This document shows positions 44,333 through 58,600 of a stretch of DNA of 64,000 bases, piece after piece. Position 1 is the stretch's first letter. Every line of letters starts with the position of its first letter. This stretch comes from Anoplolepis gracilipes (Eukaryota > Arthropoda > Insecta > Hymenoptera > Formicidae), in contig NC_132971.1 of the NCBI RefSeq assembly GCF_047496725.1, forward strand, positions 186,001 through 250,000, written 5' to 3'. The position numbers and the translations under genes were made by a program. The notes beneath the pieces were generated by a model. That model searched no databases, was not told where the DNA came from, and was given only the letters and a program-made list of their open reading frames with translations.

Positions 44333-44922
44333 GGGTGTTAAAAAATTGAATATGAAATTCTATAAAGTTTTGTGAAAAGTATTTTTTTCATCTTACCATA
44401 GTCAAGGAAAAGCGTAAAGGTATGCGAATATTGAACTTTTGTGACAAAGAAAGAGGTCGTTGAACGCAATCTATACCTTCATCGTGAGAAGGATTCTAAA
44501 AAGTTTGACCGACAAACTTTGAAGGGAAATAGAAGGGAAATAGATGTTGAGAAAAAAATGTTGGTCATATATGGATTTTGTCAATATCTGATCACGTCTT
44601 ACCAAGTATAGTCATATATGATATTATATGATAATTAAATAAAATCATATGTAACTATCATATATAACTATATTTGGCAAGATATGCTTAGATATTGACA
44701 AAATTCATATATGGCCAATTTTATATGGACTCTTTTTCCTCTGCTCCTTAAACAATACAAATGTATATTATTTCTATTATTTCTGTCATTTCTAACAAAA
44801 TTGCTTCTATCTATCTGTGATGCATCAGTTATTCATCAAACTTTTTTTTACGCAAAAAATGTCTTTTATTGTATGATTTTTCTTCAATTTTACTTGAGTT
44901 TATTATTTAATAGGTTTTTATT
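43923..44922. repeat. 186-bp direct repeat, two copies 814 bp apart
   Basis: The segment beginning TCCTCTGCTCCTTAAACAAT occurs at 43923-44108 and at 44737-44922 with only a few substitutions (about 98 percent identical by eye). The second copy lies inside the foldback element described at 44333-45422. Confidence 0.85.
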
Positions 44923-45422
44923 ATTTATAGGAAAGGCGTAAAACGTATGCAAATAATGAATTTTTATCACAAAATAAGAGGTCATTGTCATCGCAATCTA
45001 TATCTTCGTCACGAAATACTGGATGCTAAAAGATTAGACCGACAAACTTTGAATTGAAAATGTAAGTGAAAAAATTCAAATCAAGGTTAAAATAATAATT
45101 TAATTTTTCCACTTACATTGTTTTTTGTTAAAGTCACAAGTCTCCTACTTTATCATGTATTATTAAAAGAAAGCATTGTAGAGCAAAATAATATTAATAA
45201 AAAGTATTTGTTTTAACGTCATCCATTTCCCTTCAAAGTTTGTCGGTCTAATCTTTTAGCATCCAGAATACTTTTTGTGACGAAACTATAGATTGCGATC
45301 AATGACCTCTTATTTTGGGAACAAAAATTCAGTATTCGCATACGCTTTACGCTTTTCCTCGATTCTGGTGATGATAAAACACTTTCCGCAAAACTTCATA
45401 GAAATTTATGGGGGTGTGCAAA
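44333..45422. mobile_element. foldback-type DNA element with about 200-bp inverted arms
   Basis: The left arm starts CAGGGTGTTAAAAAATTGAA and runs through GGAAAAGCGTAAAGGTATGC to GACCGACAAACTTTGAAGGG. The right arm (about 45225-45422) is its inverse, ending near TGGGGGTGTG. A third partial copy of the arm lies in direct orientation at about 44928-45060. A smaller palindrome (44561-44718) and a 186-bp direct-repeat copy are nested inside. No transposase is present, so this is non-autonomous. The superfamily is not assigned. Confidence 0.75.
44561..44718. mobile_element. palindromic MITE nested in the foldback element
   Basis: Arms of about 65 bases: TTGGTCATATATGGATTTTG at the left and the inverse of TTGGCCATATATGAATTTTG at the right. 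Both continue through GTCAATATCT and CCAA-TATAGT. The centre is AT-rich. The position suggests insertion into the larger element. Confidence 0.8.
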
Positions 45423-48400
45423 AGAGGTAAGGCACAGCTGTTCAAATGAGGGATACCTTATTCAGGTATAAATATGTGAGACACATTCTCTCGTGGCGGT
45501 AGTGACACGTGCTCAAAACACATACGTGGAAATGAATAATAATATGAAAGCAATAATAATACATTTCATCCTCGCGAACAAATAACAATAATAATATAGT
45601 CATTTTTTAAAATAATATCTTTATTTTTCATGTGATAGATTTAATTTTCTCGTTAAAAAAAATAATAAATGCAATTTTCATTTGTTGAATGGTTTTTTTA
45701 TGTAAATAAGAATACAAGCTATATAACAGCACATATATGTAACTCTCAACTCCCGTTATACTTTTCTTCTTCCCCCTTCGAACGAAGTTAAATTCCATTT
45801 TTTTATCCAAGATTACATATATAAACATATATATACGTATACATATATATATATATATATATATACGTATATATGTAATCTTGAATAAAGATCTTGGATA
45901 AAAATTTGCAATTTAACGTCATCCGAAGGGGGAAGAAGAGAAGTATGATGGGAGTTGAGTTTTAATTATATTATTAATTGCATTCATATTTCTAATTATA
46001 CTTATTTGCGAATTTGCGACCGTTAAGCTGAAAAATTCGGCTAAATCCATAGAAAGGATAGTCGACGATGGTAAGGGACCCGGACGATAGTTGATCGGAC
46101 GAAACGCAGGCTGCAATCCACAAATGGCGGTCTTTTCCAAGGAAAAATAACTGACAGCTGACCCATGCTTGAACTCGGTTGACCTTAACGCGAAATAGCG
46201 CACATGTTTCCACACGCCAATTTTTAACATAGACCAATTTCACCAAATCACCTCTCGGAATTAGGATTATAAAGGAATTTGGCTATTTTTAATAATGGCT
46301 CGTTATGCTTAAGAAAATTAATTATTCAATGTTCGACATATGTTTGATGCTCGATTTTGATTTAAACGATGTATTATAACTTTTAATAATTTTATAAATT
46401 CAGAACATATAGTTATAGAGATTACGTAAATGCTTACTTATTTCCAAAGAATTTAAGAAAAAGTTAAATATATAATAGTCGGAGAAAAAAGTACATGTAT
46501 ACTCCTGTATAATTACTATCCGTATATGTAGAAGAAAAATAATAAAAAGAATAATTAAAAAAATAAAAAAAATTAATTTTTACATTGATTTTTAGAAAGT
46601 AATTATACATAAAATTATATAGTTATAGGAACAATTGTTTCTTACTTCTTCAAATTTTACTTTTGATAAAAAACAGTGCAAAAATAATGCTTAATTATTT
46701 TTCAATTATTCTTTCTTATTTTACTATTTGTTACTATTTTTTAATTATTAAAATTATTAAAATATTAAAATATTTATTATTATTAAAATATTTTTTATTA
46801 ATTCAAGGCAAACAAATTCATAATGTATATAAAAAAGAGAAAAATTATAGTATTTTTTTCAAAATAATTAAATCTTTCTCAAAATATAATAGAAAAAATA
46901 ATTTTACGCTAACTATTAAATGGTCAGGCCAGTAGCTCTCAACAAATCGCGCTTTAAAACAGATTCTATATAGATAAAGTAGCTCTTTCTTTTCCTTTTA
47001 TATTTTCAGTATTCTTATTTTTTTCAACATCTTGACTAGAAGCCTGTGCAGGTTGAACAGCTCTCGATATTTAGGTGGTTGTATTCGTTCTATTCATAAT
47101 TCCGATACATCGTTTTTTTCAGCTCCTTCACCTGTCCCTCAGGTTCTTTACTCTTCTCCCGATTCTAATAATATGATTTCCATAGAAAAAAAGTCTCGTC
47201 GAAATTCTCTGTTTCTTTTTCTTACACATGCTTGCATGTTTCGTAGACATAATTTGTCTCTTACTTAACAAACACACCTACATATGAATAGATTTACTGG
47301 ACTTTTAAAGAATAAACAAAATAATTATTAATATAAAATTAATGAATTCTACTTTTAAGAAGAAGCATCAATATTTGCATTTTATTATTGTCTTTTTCAT
47401 CAATAGATTATATCTCTATATGCACTGTGCGTTAATTAATTTCATTAATTACAAGTGGCAGGAATCACGCATTTTGACATTTTGAGTGCTGAAGAAGATA
47501 CAATGTTATATAATTTTATATTCATTGCAGTGCGTGAAAAAGGACATATTTATATTTGTGTGATAGTATGCAATTTTGAATTTTGTATTTCATCGTACCA
47601 CATGAAATTGACGACGAGTGGACCGGACGCTCGTAACTTGATAAATAAGTAGTCGCGGGGATCGGGGGTCAGTCTGTTACGAGAAGGGTCAGCTCTTGAA
47701 CAATACCGAGTGCACGGCCTTTTCACCGCGGGGTTAATATCTGGACGACTAAACATCGGCAGCCGGACAATGTGAGATTTATAGATCGACTCATACGCCA
47801 TCATTGTCCTTCCGATGTCAATAGCTGTAAGCCAAAAGAAGAGATTTTCGAAAAACGACCGGCTGGCCACAGTCGTTCTGAATTCGCGTGACGGTTGCGA
47901 GCGAAATGAAACTGTGAGAAACTGGAGAAAATCACATTTTCGATACCCCCTTTTTATTCTCCCCCAATATGCCTTGCTCTCCTATTCTTTTCATTATTCT
48001 TATAAAACGAGTAAAATAGTAATATAACCGAGAATTAATAATAAAATCTTCTCATTAAAATATATTTTTCTTTTTTTCTTTACTGTCCTTTTTTTCTTTT
48101 CTAAACATAGTGCAGTAACTTTATTATTTTTAATTATCATAATCATTTTTTCATTTTAATTTTGTGCTAAAATAAATGGCACAAATGTTCAATTATTTTT
48201 ATATTGTAATTTTATTGCATTTCTCTTTATCATAACATTGATTATAATATAAACAATGACAAATAATGATAATGATTAGGCTAAATATTGGCAGAATCAG
48301 CTGTTACATGTGTGATGCGCATCAAAATATGATAAAAAATGATTTCGAAACGTGTCACACGTAAATTATTTAGGGTGAAGTGACAAAATCGTTTTGCATG

Positions 48401-49627
48401 CGTGCGTGCATGCGTGCGAACTATGTGAGTCTGAAAACGCTAGCGGCAAGAATTGTCATTTTTCGCGAGATAAGATTATGACATGTCGAGACCAATCTCT
48501 TTCAAAGTCACAAATAAAAAATCGTTAATTTTGCATAAAAAAAATATCGTTAAATTCTTGATTATCAACTTTCCTTCCAGCTATCTTATTGTTTTAATCG
48601 GAAACCTGTATATTCAATATTCCAGATAAGTTATTTAGTAGCGCCGGGGCCCCTACCCCCTGTATGTAGGCAACAATCTGATTGTTGATAAACTAGATAT
48701 ATTTTTATATACCTGGTATCACGACGCTACTGCACATCATTTGATATTTAAAATTTGAAGCACATGAGGTATAAAAATAATAAAAAATTAACATAAAAAT
48801 GTATCGCAGTTGCTAAATACAAAGCTAAATATACCGGCAGCGCAACATGTGTGTTGGCTGAATGAAAATGAAGATGAAGAATGGCAGTACCTTAAGACCT
48901 TGAAATCTCAAATCGTCAGTTAGTGGTCAACCGTTATGAAGGAAGGATGTGCTAGTGCTACGCTTGCTTTTACCTCGCTTCGCGTTACCTTCTCTTTACT
49001 CAGATCATTTAATACCGGTCTTGAAAGAAACGTCTATAAATACTTCGTTCGTCGAGAGTAAAGCGAATAAAGAAATTATATATACTTGAGTTGGTATATA
49101 ACTAATTCCTTTGAATAAAATAAAATACATTTAACGTGATTTTGACAGTTAATAACGGCCTTTGTTATAGGCCGTCTTCGTATAGATTTAAATACGATAG
49201 CAGCAACTAAAAGAATAATGAAATAACGAGTGAATGTTTTTCAACTTGAAATATATATTTCAAGTTACTCCATATTTGTTTAACGGTATTTTCTTGGACA
49301 TCGAGAACTGCATTTCTTCGTGACGTTGAAGAACCGCGCGTGTGATAGTTTTCCGCCTACGAATTTATATTTATAATCAACAATATCAACGACGTTGCAT
49401 CAAAATTGCAGAGCAACCGTTTTAGTCGAAAATGTGAAAATCGATGAATGTACAAGTATAATCTTTCTTAGCATATTTTGTGATAATGAGAATGTGAATA
49501 TTTTAATCAGCCTAAATGCAATATCACGATGCAACGTCATCTCAAGAAATGTTATAGAAATTAATCCGAATCTCGTAAAAGACAACGAATGTGTGGAAAT
49601 AACTTGAGTAGCAGTAAAACTCAGAAA
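45423..49627. other. hunchback/SEA-gene intergenic region
   Basis: No coding sequence could be supported. It contains a palindromic MITE (45741-45963), a less AT-rich block at about 46020-46255, another at about 47600-47960, and a short GC cluster at about 48640-48665. A probable 5' UTR for the SEA-domain gene lies at its right end, including a 70-codon upstream open frame at 49395-49607. Confidence 0.45.
45741..45963. mobile_element. 223-bp palindromic MITE (AACTCTCAACTCCC termini)
   Basis: The left arm runs AACTCTCAACTCCCGTTATA, then TTCTTCCCCCTTCG, TTAAATTCC and ATCCAAGATTACATATAT. The right arm is the inverse in the same order and ends GGGAGTTGAGTTT. Arms are about 90 bases with a TA-rich centre. 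No coding capacity. Confidence 0.85.
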
Positions 49628-52600
49628 ATGACTTCTATGTGTAGCAGTAGAAAGAGCCATGCCGTGATGAATACAGATGGTTATTTTCATAGACCTAGCC
49701 CTTACGCTTATCAGGTGAGGCTTATATTTATTATAATTAAAAATACAATGTGAAAATAATTTATTTAAAAATTTCGTCAATTCGAATCAGATACAATAAC
49801 TGAATCTTTTGTATTTAAAATAAATATAATGTATAATTACTTGCTGTGGATACAAAATAAGATGATTACATACGTATACAGATACGATATTTTATATATA
49901 TGCATAAATATTTCTCTTATCTCGTATGTAAATATGTTATATAAATTTATAGGAACATTATGCGCAAACGAGAAATATTTTTTTCTATTTTATTTTTTAT
50001 TTTTTTTTCGTGAAAGAAAATATATATAAAAAAAATTAATTTGTTTTCCTTCTCTCCCTCTTATTTTTTTATTATCTCCTCCTTTCTTTTTTAAATTTAT
50101 TTAATAAATTAGTTATTTTATTAAAAGATTATTAAAAGATATATTTAGTTTAGAATCGAAACGCGCGACAAAATGCCACATGCATAATTATATATTTTTA
50201 TTTTATGTGTGTGTATGTATGGAAGGAGTAGAAGCCTGTCAAGCTTTTCAAGACTACCTAAATTGTTTACTTTATTCTATTATTTTTAAAATTAATTTTA
50301 CGACTTATATTGTATATTTGATTTTACTATTTAAAATAATTTTAAGAGAAAAAAAGTTTAAATGAAAAAAAATATATTAATTTTAATAAAAATTTTACAA
50401 ATATAATAAATAAAAAATTTTTTCTTTTTATATAATATTTTTTTAGGTGTTTCTTTTATGCCAAAATAGGCATGTTAGGCGTCATTGAGACATTCTTCTG
50501 TGACGTATAAATTCCTTCATTTATTTTATCTTACAATCTTTTAAATTATTCAGCAATTAGACTTTCCAGTTTAATAAGTTTTTTTTTTCTTTTTATGTTA
50601 AAATCCACATTTCTCACCGGTGTAGTGCCCTAGGGTAATTAGATGGTTAAGTCTGATCGTCGACACATGTCCGCAATTCGCGCACAATGGTACCGTTATC
50701 AAGTCAACAACAGTGAGCGATAATTGCGACGATAGTAATGCATTTACTCATGGCAAATTATATTATATGCAATGAGATCTCTAAATGAGATGCACTCCCA
50801 TAACTAAGAAACAAGATTAAACTTGAGAAATGCGAGGAAATAACGTACAACGTATCTGAAGAACGATTGCACGTATCAAAATCTTATCGTAATCTTATAC
50901 GTAATACACAACGTCTTTTATGCTAATGTTTCCGGATTATATTTGAATTGTTGATCGTACGCTCAGATCGTCTGAGAACCGAATGATAATTGAACCTCTT
51001 CGTTATTGAACCGAGGTGAGTTATGAGATAGAAATATATACGCATCCAGTCGCATAGATAATACCTTTTTTATCTACCCACAGTTACTATAATACCTAAC
51101 AGTTAGGTTCAACGTACTCGGAATATAAGTACACGATTCTAAATATGAAAGTGTCCCAGCATAAACGAAAGATAATATTTAACAGCATTTTTGAAATTGT
51201 CGGACATTGACAAATTAATTAATTAATTTGAATGATCTAAATCTTAAAGTCGCAATAACATCCACAATATATAGAAATTATAATCATACTGAATCATACT
51301 GAACAATAATATATAAATAATTTTTCTATCACACACAATAGGTTTTCTATCATCTAAAATTAAGTTTTTGTTGCAGTTATCTATCGATTTACTCAGGTAC
51401 TCAAAACAAGCCATCTGTATAAATATATATTACATACTCTTCTGGAGATGATAATTAATCTAATTTAAAGTTTAATAAAATCACACTGCACACTGCACAC
51501 TTTTAACTGAAATTACATATATATTCTTGCTATATATTTCTATTTAATCAAGTTATACATTAAACTATAAATTGCACTTTTCTTTTAATTATACAGTGTG
51601 TGTGAACAATCTAGAATTTGTTTTATAATATTCTTAATTATTAATTATCTGTATTAGTTGTTTTAATGAAAAATTTAAATACAGTTTATGGCTACTAAAA
51701 TAGAAAATAAAGCACTAGTATTGATTTAATGTAAGCATACATGTTAACGGTGTTATTTACAATTATTATACATAATTAAACATAAAACTTTAAAAAATTC
51801 TTAAGAAACTGATTGACTAAAAAAATTATCTTGTAATTTCAGAATTTTAGAAATTATTCTTAAAATGATTCAATATGGAAAATGATTTTCATTTTGAAAG
51901 AGATAAATTAACATTACATTTTTTTTTTTTAGCATTGAAATGTGTCAATCATTGTCATCATGAAAAATAATCGTGATTATTTGTAAATAAAACTATTCCG
52001 ATCATCATCTTACGTGTTTCCATAAATAGCGTAATGTGATTTTATATTCCGATTCTAGATAAATATTATATAATAATACGTACTTGATGTAGATAGTCCA
52101 AGGGACCATCGACACGTTTCTAGGAAACTCTCATTAAACCAGACAAAGATGAAAGTTGCGGTAATGTCCTTGAAGGATCTTTGCACTCAGTAAAATTGTT
52201 CGTACTTCTATCTTCTTCTCTTTTTACCACCTCTTCGAAGGCCGCGCATTGACTCCGCCCAGGTCATGATACGCATACGAATAGAGTTGCTTATATGTGA
52301 AGCACATTTCTCAAATTATCATGTACAAATCTCGAAGTTTCTTAATGTATTTTTAAATATTAGTTTTCTAACTGCATTATTAGCCTATGCAGATATTTTT
52401 GCAATGTATTTCTATTTAATTGAAATTTAAATATTTAAATTATATAAATTAAAGTGAAGTTTGGCAGGCAAGTTTGTTGGTTTTTTTCAGTTTGTGATCT
52501 TTAACAAGCGAATGACAGCCTTTTCTGAAATGCCACTATTATGAATTTTTAATAATAAGATGGTGGAGTTAGTCTTTTCAAGAGTCGCATAGCTGTTACC

Positions 52601-55600
52601 ACGCTTTATGATTTACATTGTTGGATATGCTCGGCAACACCACTTAAGCGCCACCGCGAGTTATTCTTATATAGTTCACATCTCTATTGAAAAATATTAA
52701 GTAGAGGATGATCAAATGGTATCGACAAAGAAAATTAGTCTATAAAATGATGTATAAATGATTTTAAATACAATATAAATAAATACATGATAATTCAGAA
52801 TAACAATACATTTCTTTTGATCAAACGTAAAAGAAAGGTTGAATGAACTGAATCGATGGATGTGAAAATTATATCCAATATCAGCAATTTACTTAAAGAT
52901 ATTATTACAAGATTAATGGATGAAAATCTCAAGTAAAATGCTGCAGAAACTAATATTGACAAAAATGTCAAAATTATATTTTGCAGTAATCTAAAAAAGC
53001 CGATCATATCAACGAATCAAAAATATAATTAAAATAATTATCACATTTACACAAAATATTTAAATAATTATCAAAAATTTTTTAGAAAAATCGATACTTT
53101 TAATCAAGTTTATAAAAGATAGAATTAAAACTTATTTATCTCGAATAATTAATAAGTAATATGTTTTCTTCAATATTTTTGAAATTTTGTTAATGTTTTG
53201 TTGCAGTATTTTTTCAATAATTCTATTACGTTACATTACAACGTGCAACGTTATAACGGTGTTGCAATCTAAAAGATTCTGTGCTGTATGGATTCGCGTC
53301 TTCGTCAGACAAAATATCTCGAATGCACCGATGAAATCGACCATGTCGGATGAAATATCTAGATACGAAGCGCGACCGATAAACCGTTAGAAGTTTATAG
53401 CTTGTCATCATTTCATGAAAAGTACCGCACGATTTTTACTTTTTATTCTTTCTCTTATACGTAGTTGTCCACGCACTGCACCGCATTATAAAGTTGTGGT
53501 TCAAATTGTTTACAAGAATAAGAAAAACAGATATTGCAACCGTTATTGTATTGTATTGTATTAGCGGCGACAATCGTTATCGAAAAAAATATATTTAAAT
53601 ATTAAATAATTTAAATGCTTATATATAAGGAAAGTTATTTGAAGATACTGAAACTTATGTTTGTTTTTTGTTTATATTTATTTCATTTTATTAGTTGAGT
53701 CGCGTCAACGAACAGCAGATATGCTCTACATTAAAGTTCACTTATACTTATCCGTTCTGTTTTTGTATTGTTTTTATACCAGCAATATCAAACCAAATCA
53801 TTAAATGATTTCAGTCTAAAACATTGCAATACATACTTAATCTCTACGTCTAATGTGAATTAATAAAAGCAAAATTGACTTTTTTCTAAACAATATACAG
53901 GTTTAAAATATGTCTGTAAAAGACATTTTACGTTTTTTATGTATGTATTTTTTCTATGTAATAACACATATATTTGTGTCATGTCTATATAAATTTTTTT
54001 CAACTAAATAAAATAAAATAATATATATAATAAAATTATATATTTATTTATTAAATAATGTTTATGATAAGTAAACTTATCATCATTATTATTATTATTA
54101 TTATATAAGTATGTATATGTTATTAAAATGTATTTGTATGCTTTATTAAGATTGTATCTACTATTGAAAATACAATCAGACATTTTCACGATTAATGCGA
54201 CTCAAAAATTAAAAGGTGTTTAAAAAACGTAAGATGATTTTTAGAGACATATTTTTTAAGCACGCATATTGTTTAGAAAAAGGTCTATTTTTCTCTCATT
54301 AATTCACATCTTATCAAACATAAAGATTAAGTGTGTAATTGCAATGTTTTAGACTGAAATCATTTAATGATTTTGTCATTGATAATAATCTTATGAAAAG
54401 GAACTTTTGAAAATCGATGTATTCAATTTTAATATCCAAATCCACATCTATAACTTTTAAAAATAGTTTTATAGTTATATTTATATTTAATAGGAGCTTT
54501 TTATTAAAAACGTAATGTACAAATTTTATATCTCTAGACGTGTTTTAAATTCAATGCAAACGTAGTTATAGTTGAAAATATCAATTTACAAATACACATA
54601 GTATTATAAATTTTATACAATCTGCCGCGATCCGCGCGAGACAAGCAAATTGAACGTTATTTGTACATACTCTTTTGCAATACTTTGAAAATATTTGTAT
54701 TATCCACGCACATTCTACATTATAGTTATAATTGTCAATGATACTAGGATTGTGTTATGTATTGTACTGCATTATGTATATATTCGCTCATGTTTATTGC
54801 TTGCGCAATTATTCATAATCGTGCTATCTGATTTGTTACGACAAGATACTAAATGAATGTATGCCAATTAAAAATAAAATATCTTATTAAACAATTGTCT
54901 AATAAGTCTTATTGATATAAATATCTAATTCATTCTCATTACAGAACGACTATTATTTGACACCAAGATCTACCTGGTCCAAGGTATCGGTACCACGGGT
55001 AAATGGTAAAGCTACATGGAGATTCAGTAGTGCCATGTTAATTATATCCTCTATATTAGTATTAATCGCAGTGCTAGCAATTGCTGGATTAGCTTTATGG
55101 ATGGGTGGTAAATAAAAGATTTATTAAATTTACACTGTCCTTTAGTTTTCGTCTTTCTTTCTTTCTTTCTTTCTTTTATATTTTTGTTTTAATTTATATT
55201 TTGTAGTTTTGTTTTAATTTATATAATAAATTATATGCAAACAATTAATTATTATTATTAATTAAATATCTAATATTTTACAGCTTTCCGAACAAATTCT
55301 AAAAATGGTGAGTTTTTATATATTGCATAACAATAATAAATCATATATAATATTTTTATATTTTACGTTATTTGATTACAGCTATTGTCGAATTTTCGTG
55401 TAGCTTCAGAATAATTAGAGGTGAAAAATATAATCCTATGTTAAAACTGAGCACAAGTATGGTTTTCAGAGAAAAAGAGCGCAAATTTAAAAACATTGTA
55501 AGTAAAGTATTTTAGAATTGTTTTAGATTATAAAACGAAATAAAACGAAAAATCAAAAATTAAAAAAATATTTATATACAATTTTTTATTCTTTCAGTTT

Positions 55601-58600
55601 GAGCTTCTATTTAGAAGAAGCGTATTGAGTTCATCTTACAAGCGAACAATGATAGAGAAATTTGAGAATGGGACCTTGAAAGTTTTCTTCAGATTATATC
55701 TTGATCAAAGGAAAATACCACGTTCTATCATAAACGTTGAAGATACTGTTAAAGATATTATCGTCAAAGAAACATATTCAATATCATCTTTATTCCAAGA
55801 TATGGAGTTAGATCTCACGACCGTGACGGTGAAACGTAAGTAATGATAATTATCTAAATCGAATGGTAAACTGTTGAGTTATTTTAATGCATGGATTATT
55901 GTTGTAGTTTTAATAGAAATTCTATAAAAATAATAAATTACTGGGTATCGTTTGATACTACCCAAACAGCAAACGCATATCATTTTAACGTTAAATAACG
56001 TATATTTGCTACCTCAATATGTATTATATAATTAGTATTAACAGGCAAAGCAGGAAAAGCTTTATAAAGTTAGCTAATCATTTATTTTATACGCTTCTTT
56101 TTTTGAAACCGATTTGTTTAACTATAAAAATCTAAGTAAGTTTCTTTCAGTTTTATTGAGCATTATTAGTGAACATTAGGATTATATTATATTAAAATAT
56201 ATAGAAATTGAACATTACTAAGCAATGATATACATAATTTTGATCAGCAGTTTACCCTTCGAAATTTCGACGCTTTTTTAAGCATTTACTTGTTCAAATA
56301 AAATATATGTTATCAATTTTTCTTAAATATTTATTTTTCTGTAAAAATTTCAGGGATAAATAAGGAAGAAAAACAAAAGATAGGTATTATAAATCAAAAA
56401 CAGGAACAGCAGAAACACGCTATGATAACTAAAAACAGTTTACTACGACCAAATAGAACCAGCAGCTTAATTATGAATTCAAAGTCAAAAACACATACTG
56501 TAAGACCAATTAAAGATTCCAATGAACCCGATATAGACTTTGACAATATCCCAACTATTAAGGGTACTTATAGAGCGACAAAAGTTAATGTTACTGCGTA
56601 TAATTCAACTAAAGGAACATCTGTGTCAATAGCAGATATCAAAGGTACTACTAAGAAAATGCTTTCCCATGAACAAACCACAAGATCGGACAAAACATCC
56701 AATTCCATAAAATATTTGCCGACGGATATACCTTCCATATCTGTTACAAAATCCATGACAATTACTCTCAATAAAGAGAAATTAAACAAAAAACAAGAAG
56801 ATGAAATAAAAACATTATTAACAATCTCAACTACTCAAAACACTGTGGACATTTTTAAAGATTTCCGTAATCCTGATTTGGAGACTTCACCGTGGAAACC
56901 AATCATACCAGCATATGTCAATACAGAATTTAAGTTGCTACCTGATGGTAATATCAAGAAAGCTGATCGTATTGAATCGAGCACGCAAAATATTGTTCCA
57001 TTAACAAGCGATCTTCACAATAATATAAAACAACTTGACGATAAGACCAGTACAACACCGTCGGCAATATTAGGATTACTGGGATCTGTTAATTTTCATG
57101 ACATCAGTACCATCGACACAGACATCATCGGCTTTCCACGAGACAGAATCGTTCCAGATTTGACAAAATCTACATCAGACGATAATGAAAAACCAGACAT
57201 TGAAGTAGCCGGACAGCTGCCTTCGGAAACATACAATGTCAAGTTAAAAATCTCATCAAAATATGATGGCAACGACAATAAAACTTCCAGCTCAAAAAGT
57301 TTGTTAACTCACAATATTTCCGAAAACATGTCGATACAAGACAATCCTTTATTTCAGAAAAAATACACAGACTCAAATACTACTCAAAAGACAGAAGAGA
57401 AATTCGATAATTTGGCATCGACGATAGAACCTGACAATATTGAATCATTTTATAACGAAAAAAATTCGAGTGAATCACCTACACACGGTATTGGTATAGC
57501 GGAGCCCGTACCGGATATAGAAATTGAATTAGAAACAAAAAATCGAAACAGTAGTATTCTGATATTAAGACAAGAAAATGAAAAATATGCATTGCGAGAT
57601 AAAAAGGTCAATATTAATTTGCCGCAACCAATTTATACCAGTTATAATACTCCTGATCTGAATGGAGGTAATTTTGGATCAAGCTTGATCGAGAATTTGG
57701 CAACTAAAAATCCTTTCAGACATACAATACCCGTTGATAAAATCATGTCTGCTATAAATTATAATGATAATAATTCTTCTCATTACTCGGACAATTTATT
57801 CGTTTCAAATGACGAGATTGATGAGGAATCAAGTGTATCTCAAGATAAAATTATGACAACATTGCTACCAGATTCGGAGGAGATTATAGACGAAACTTTT
57901 GTTACAAAACAGGATGATACTACAGTCCAGTTACCAAATTACGAACAAATTATATCGACAGAACCAAATATTATACAGAACAATGAACGCGACGATGAGT
58001 TGTCGCATCTTAACACTACAGAGAGTTATTCAGATTCTACTAGAAAATTGACCGTTGAAAATTTAGACGATAAAAAAAGCGTATCGAGAAATTCAACGTT
58101 TATTGAAATTGATATTGTTGAGCACACACCTGGTCAGTCGAAAAGAAATTCGGAGTCGTACGCAGACGAAACGATAGCCGGTAAAGATGAATTAAAGAAA
58201 GTTTATAACGATACTTTAAAAGCTTACGTCGTAAAAAATCGCGTTACGTTGGTACCGGCCAATAATAACAACGCAGAAATTATTAAATCAGTGCAATTGA
58301 GATCAAAGATCGATTCTCCTGCTGAGGGAACGACTCCTTTGAAGCAATTATCCGGAATGAATAATTATACGCATAAGAGAGATATAAATACCGAATCTGC
58401 TGTTTCCGAACGTTTTTCTTCGCACGAAATCCAGCCGGATTCTACGAGATTCAGCGAAAAGGAATCTTCAAAGCACAATAGTACTATAATCGAACAAATA
58501 GTTGAAATTGTGACTTCCATCAGTACTAGAGTTTCGTCAAATGTCAAAAGTAATCCCGTTGTCTCAAAAATCATCACCAGAAGTTCTACTAATCCAATTA

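Noticed and set aside
45919..46246. Two overlapping minus-strand open frames of about 84-103 codons
   Set aside because: No recognisable domain, overlap with a MITE arm, and neither has supporting splice or start context. Treated as noncoding.
47550..47870. Minus-strand 106-codon open frame
   Set aside because: It lies in a GC-richer block where long open frames arise easily. No motif or family resemblance is visible, and the competing plus-strand frames are equally long.
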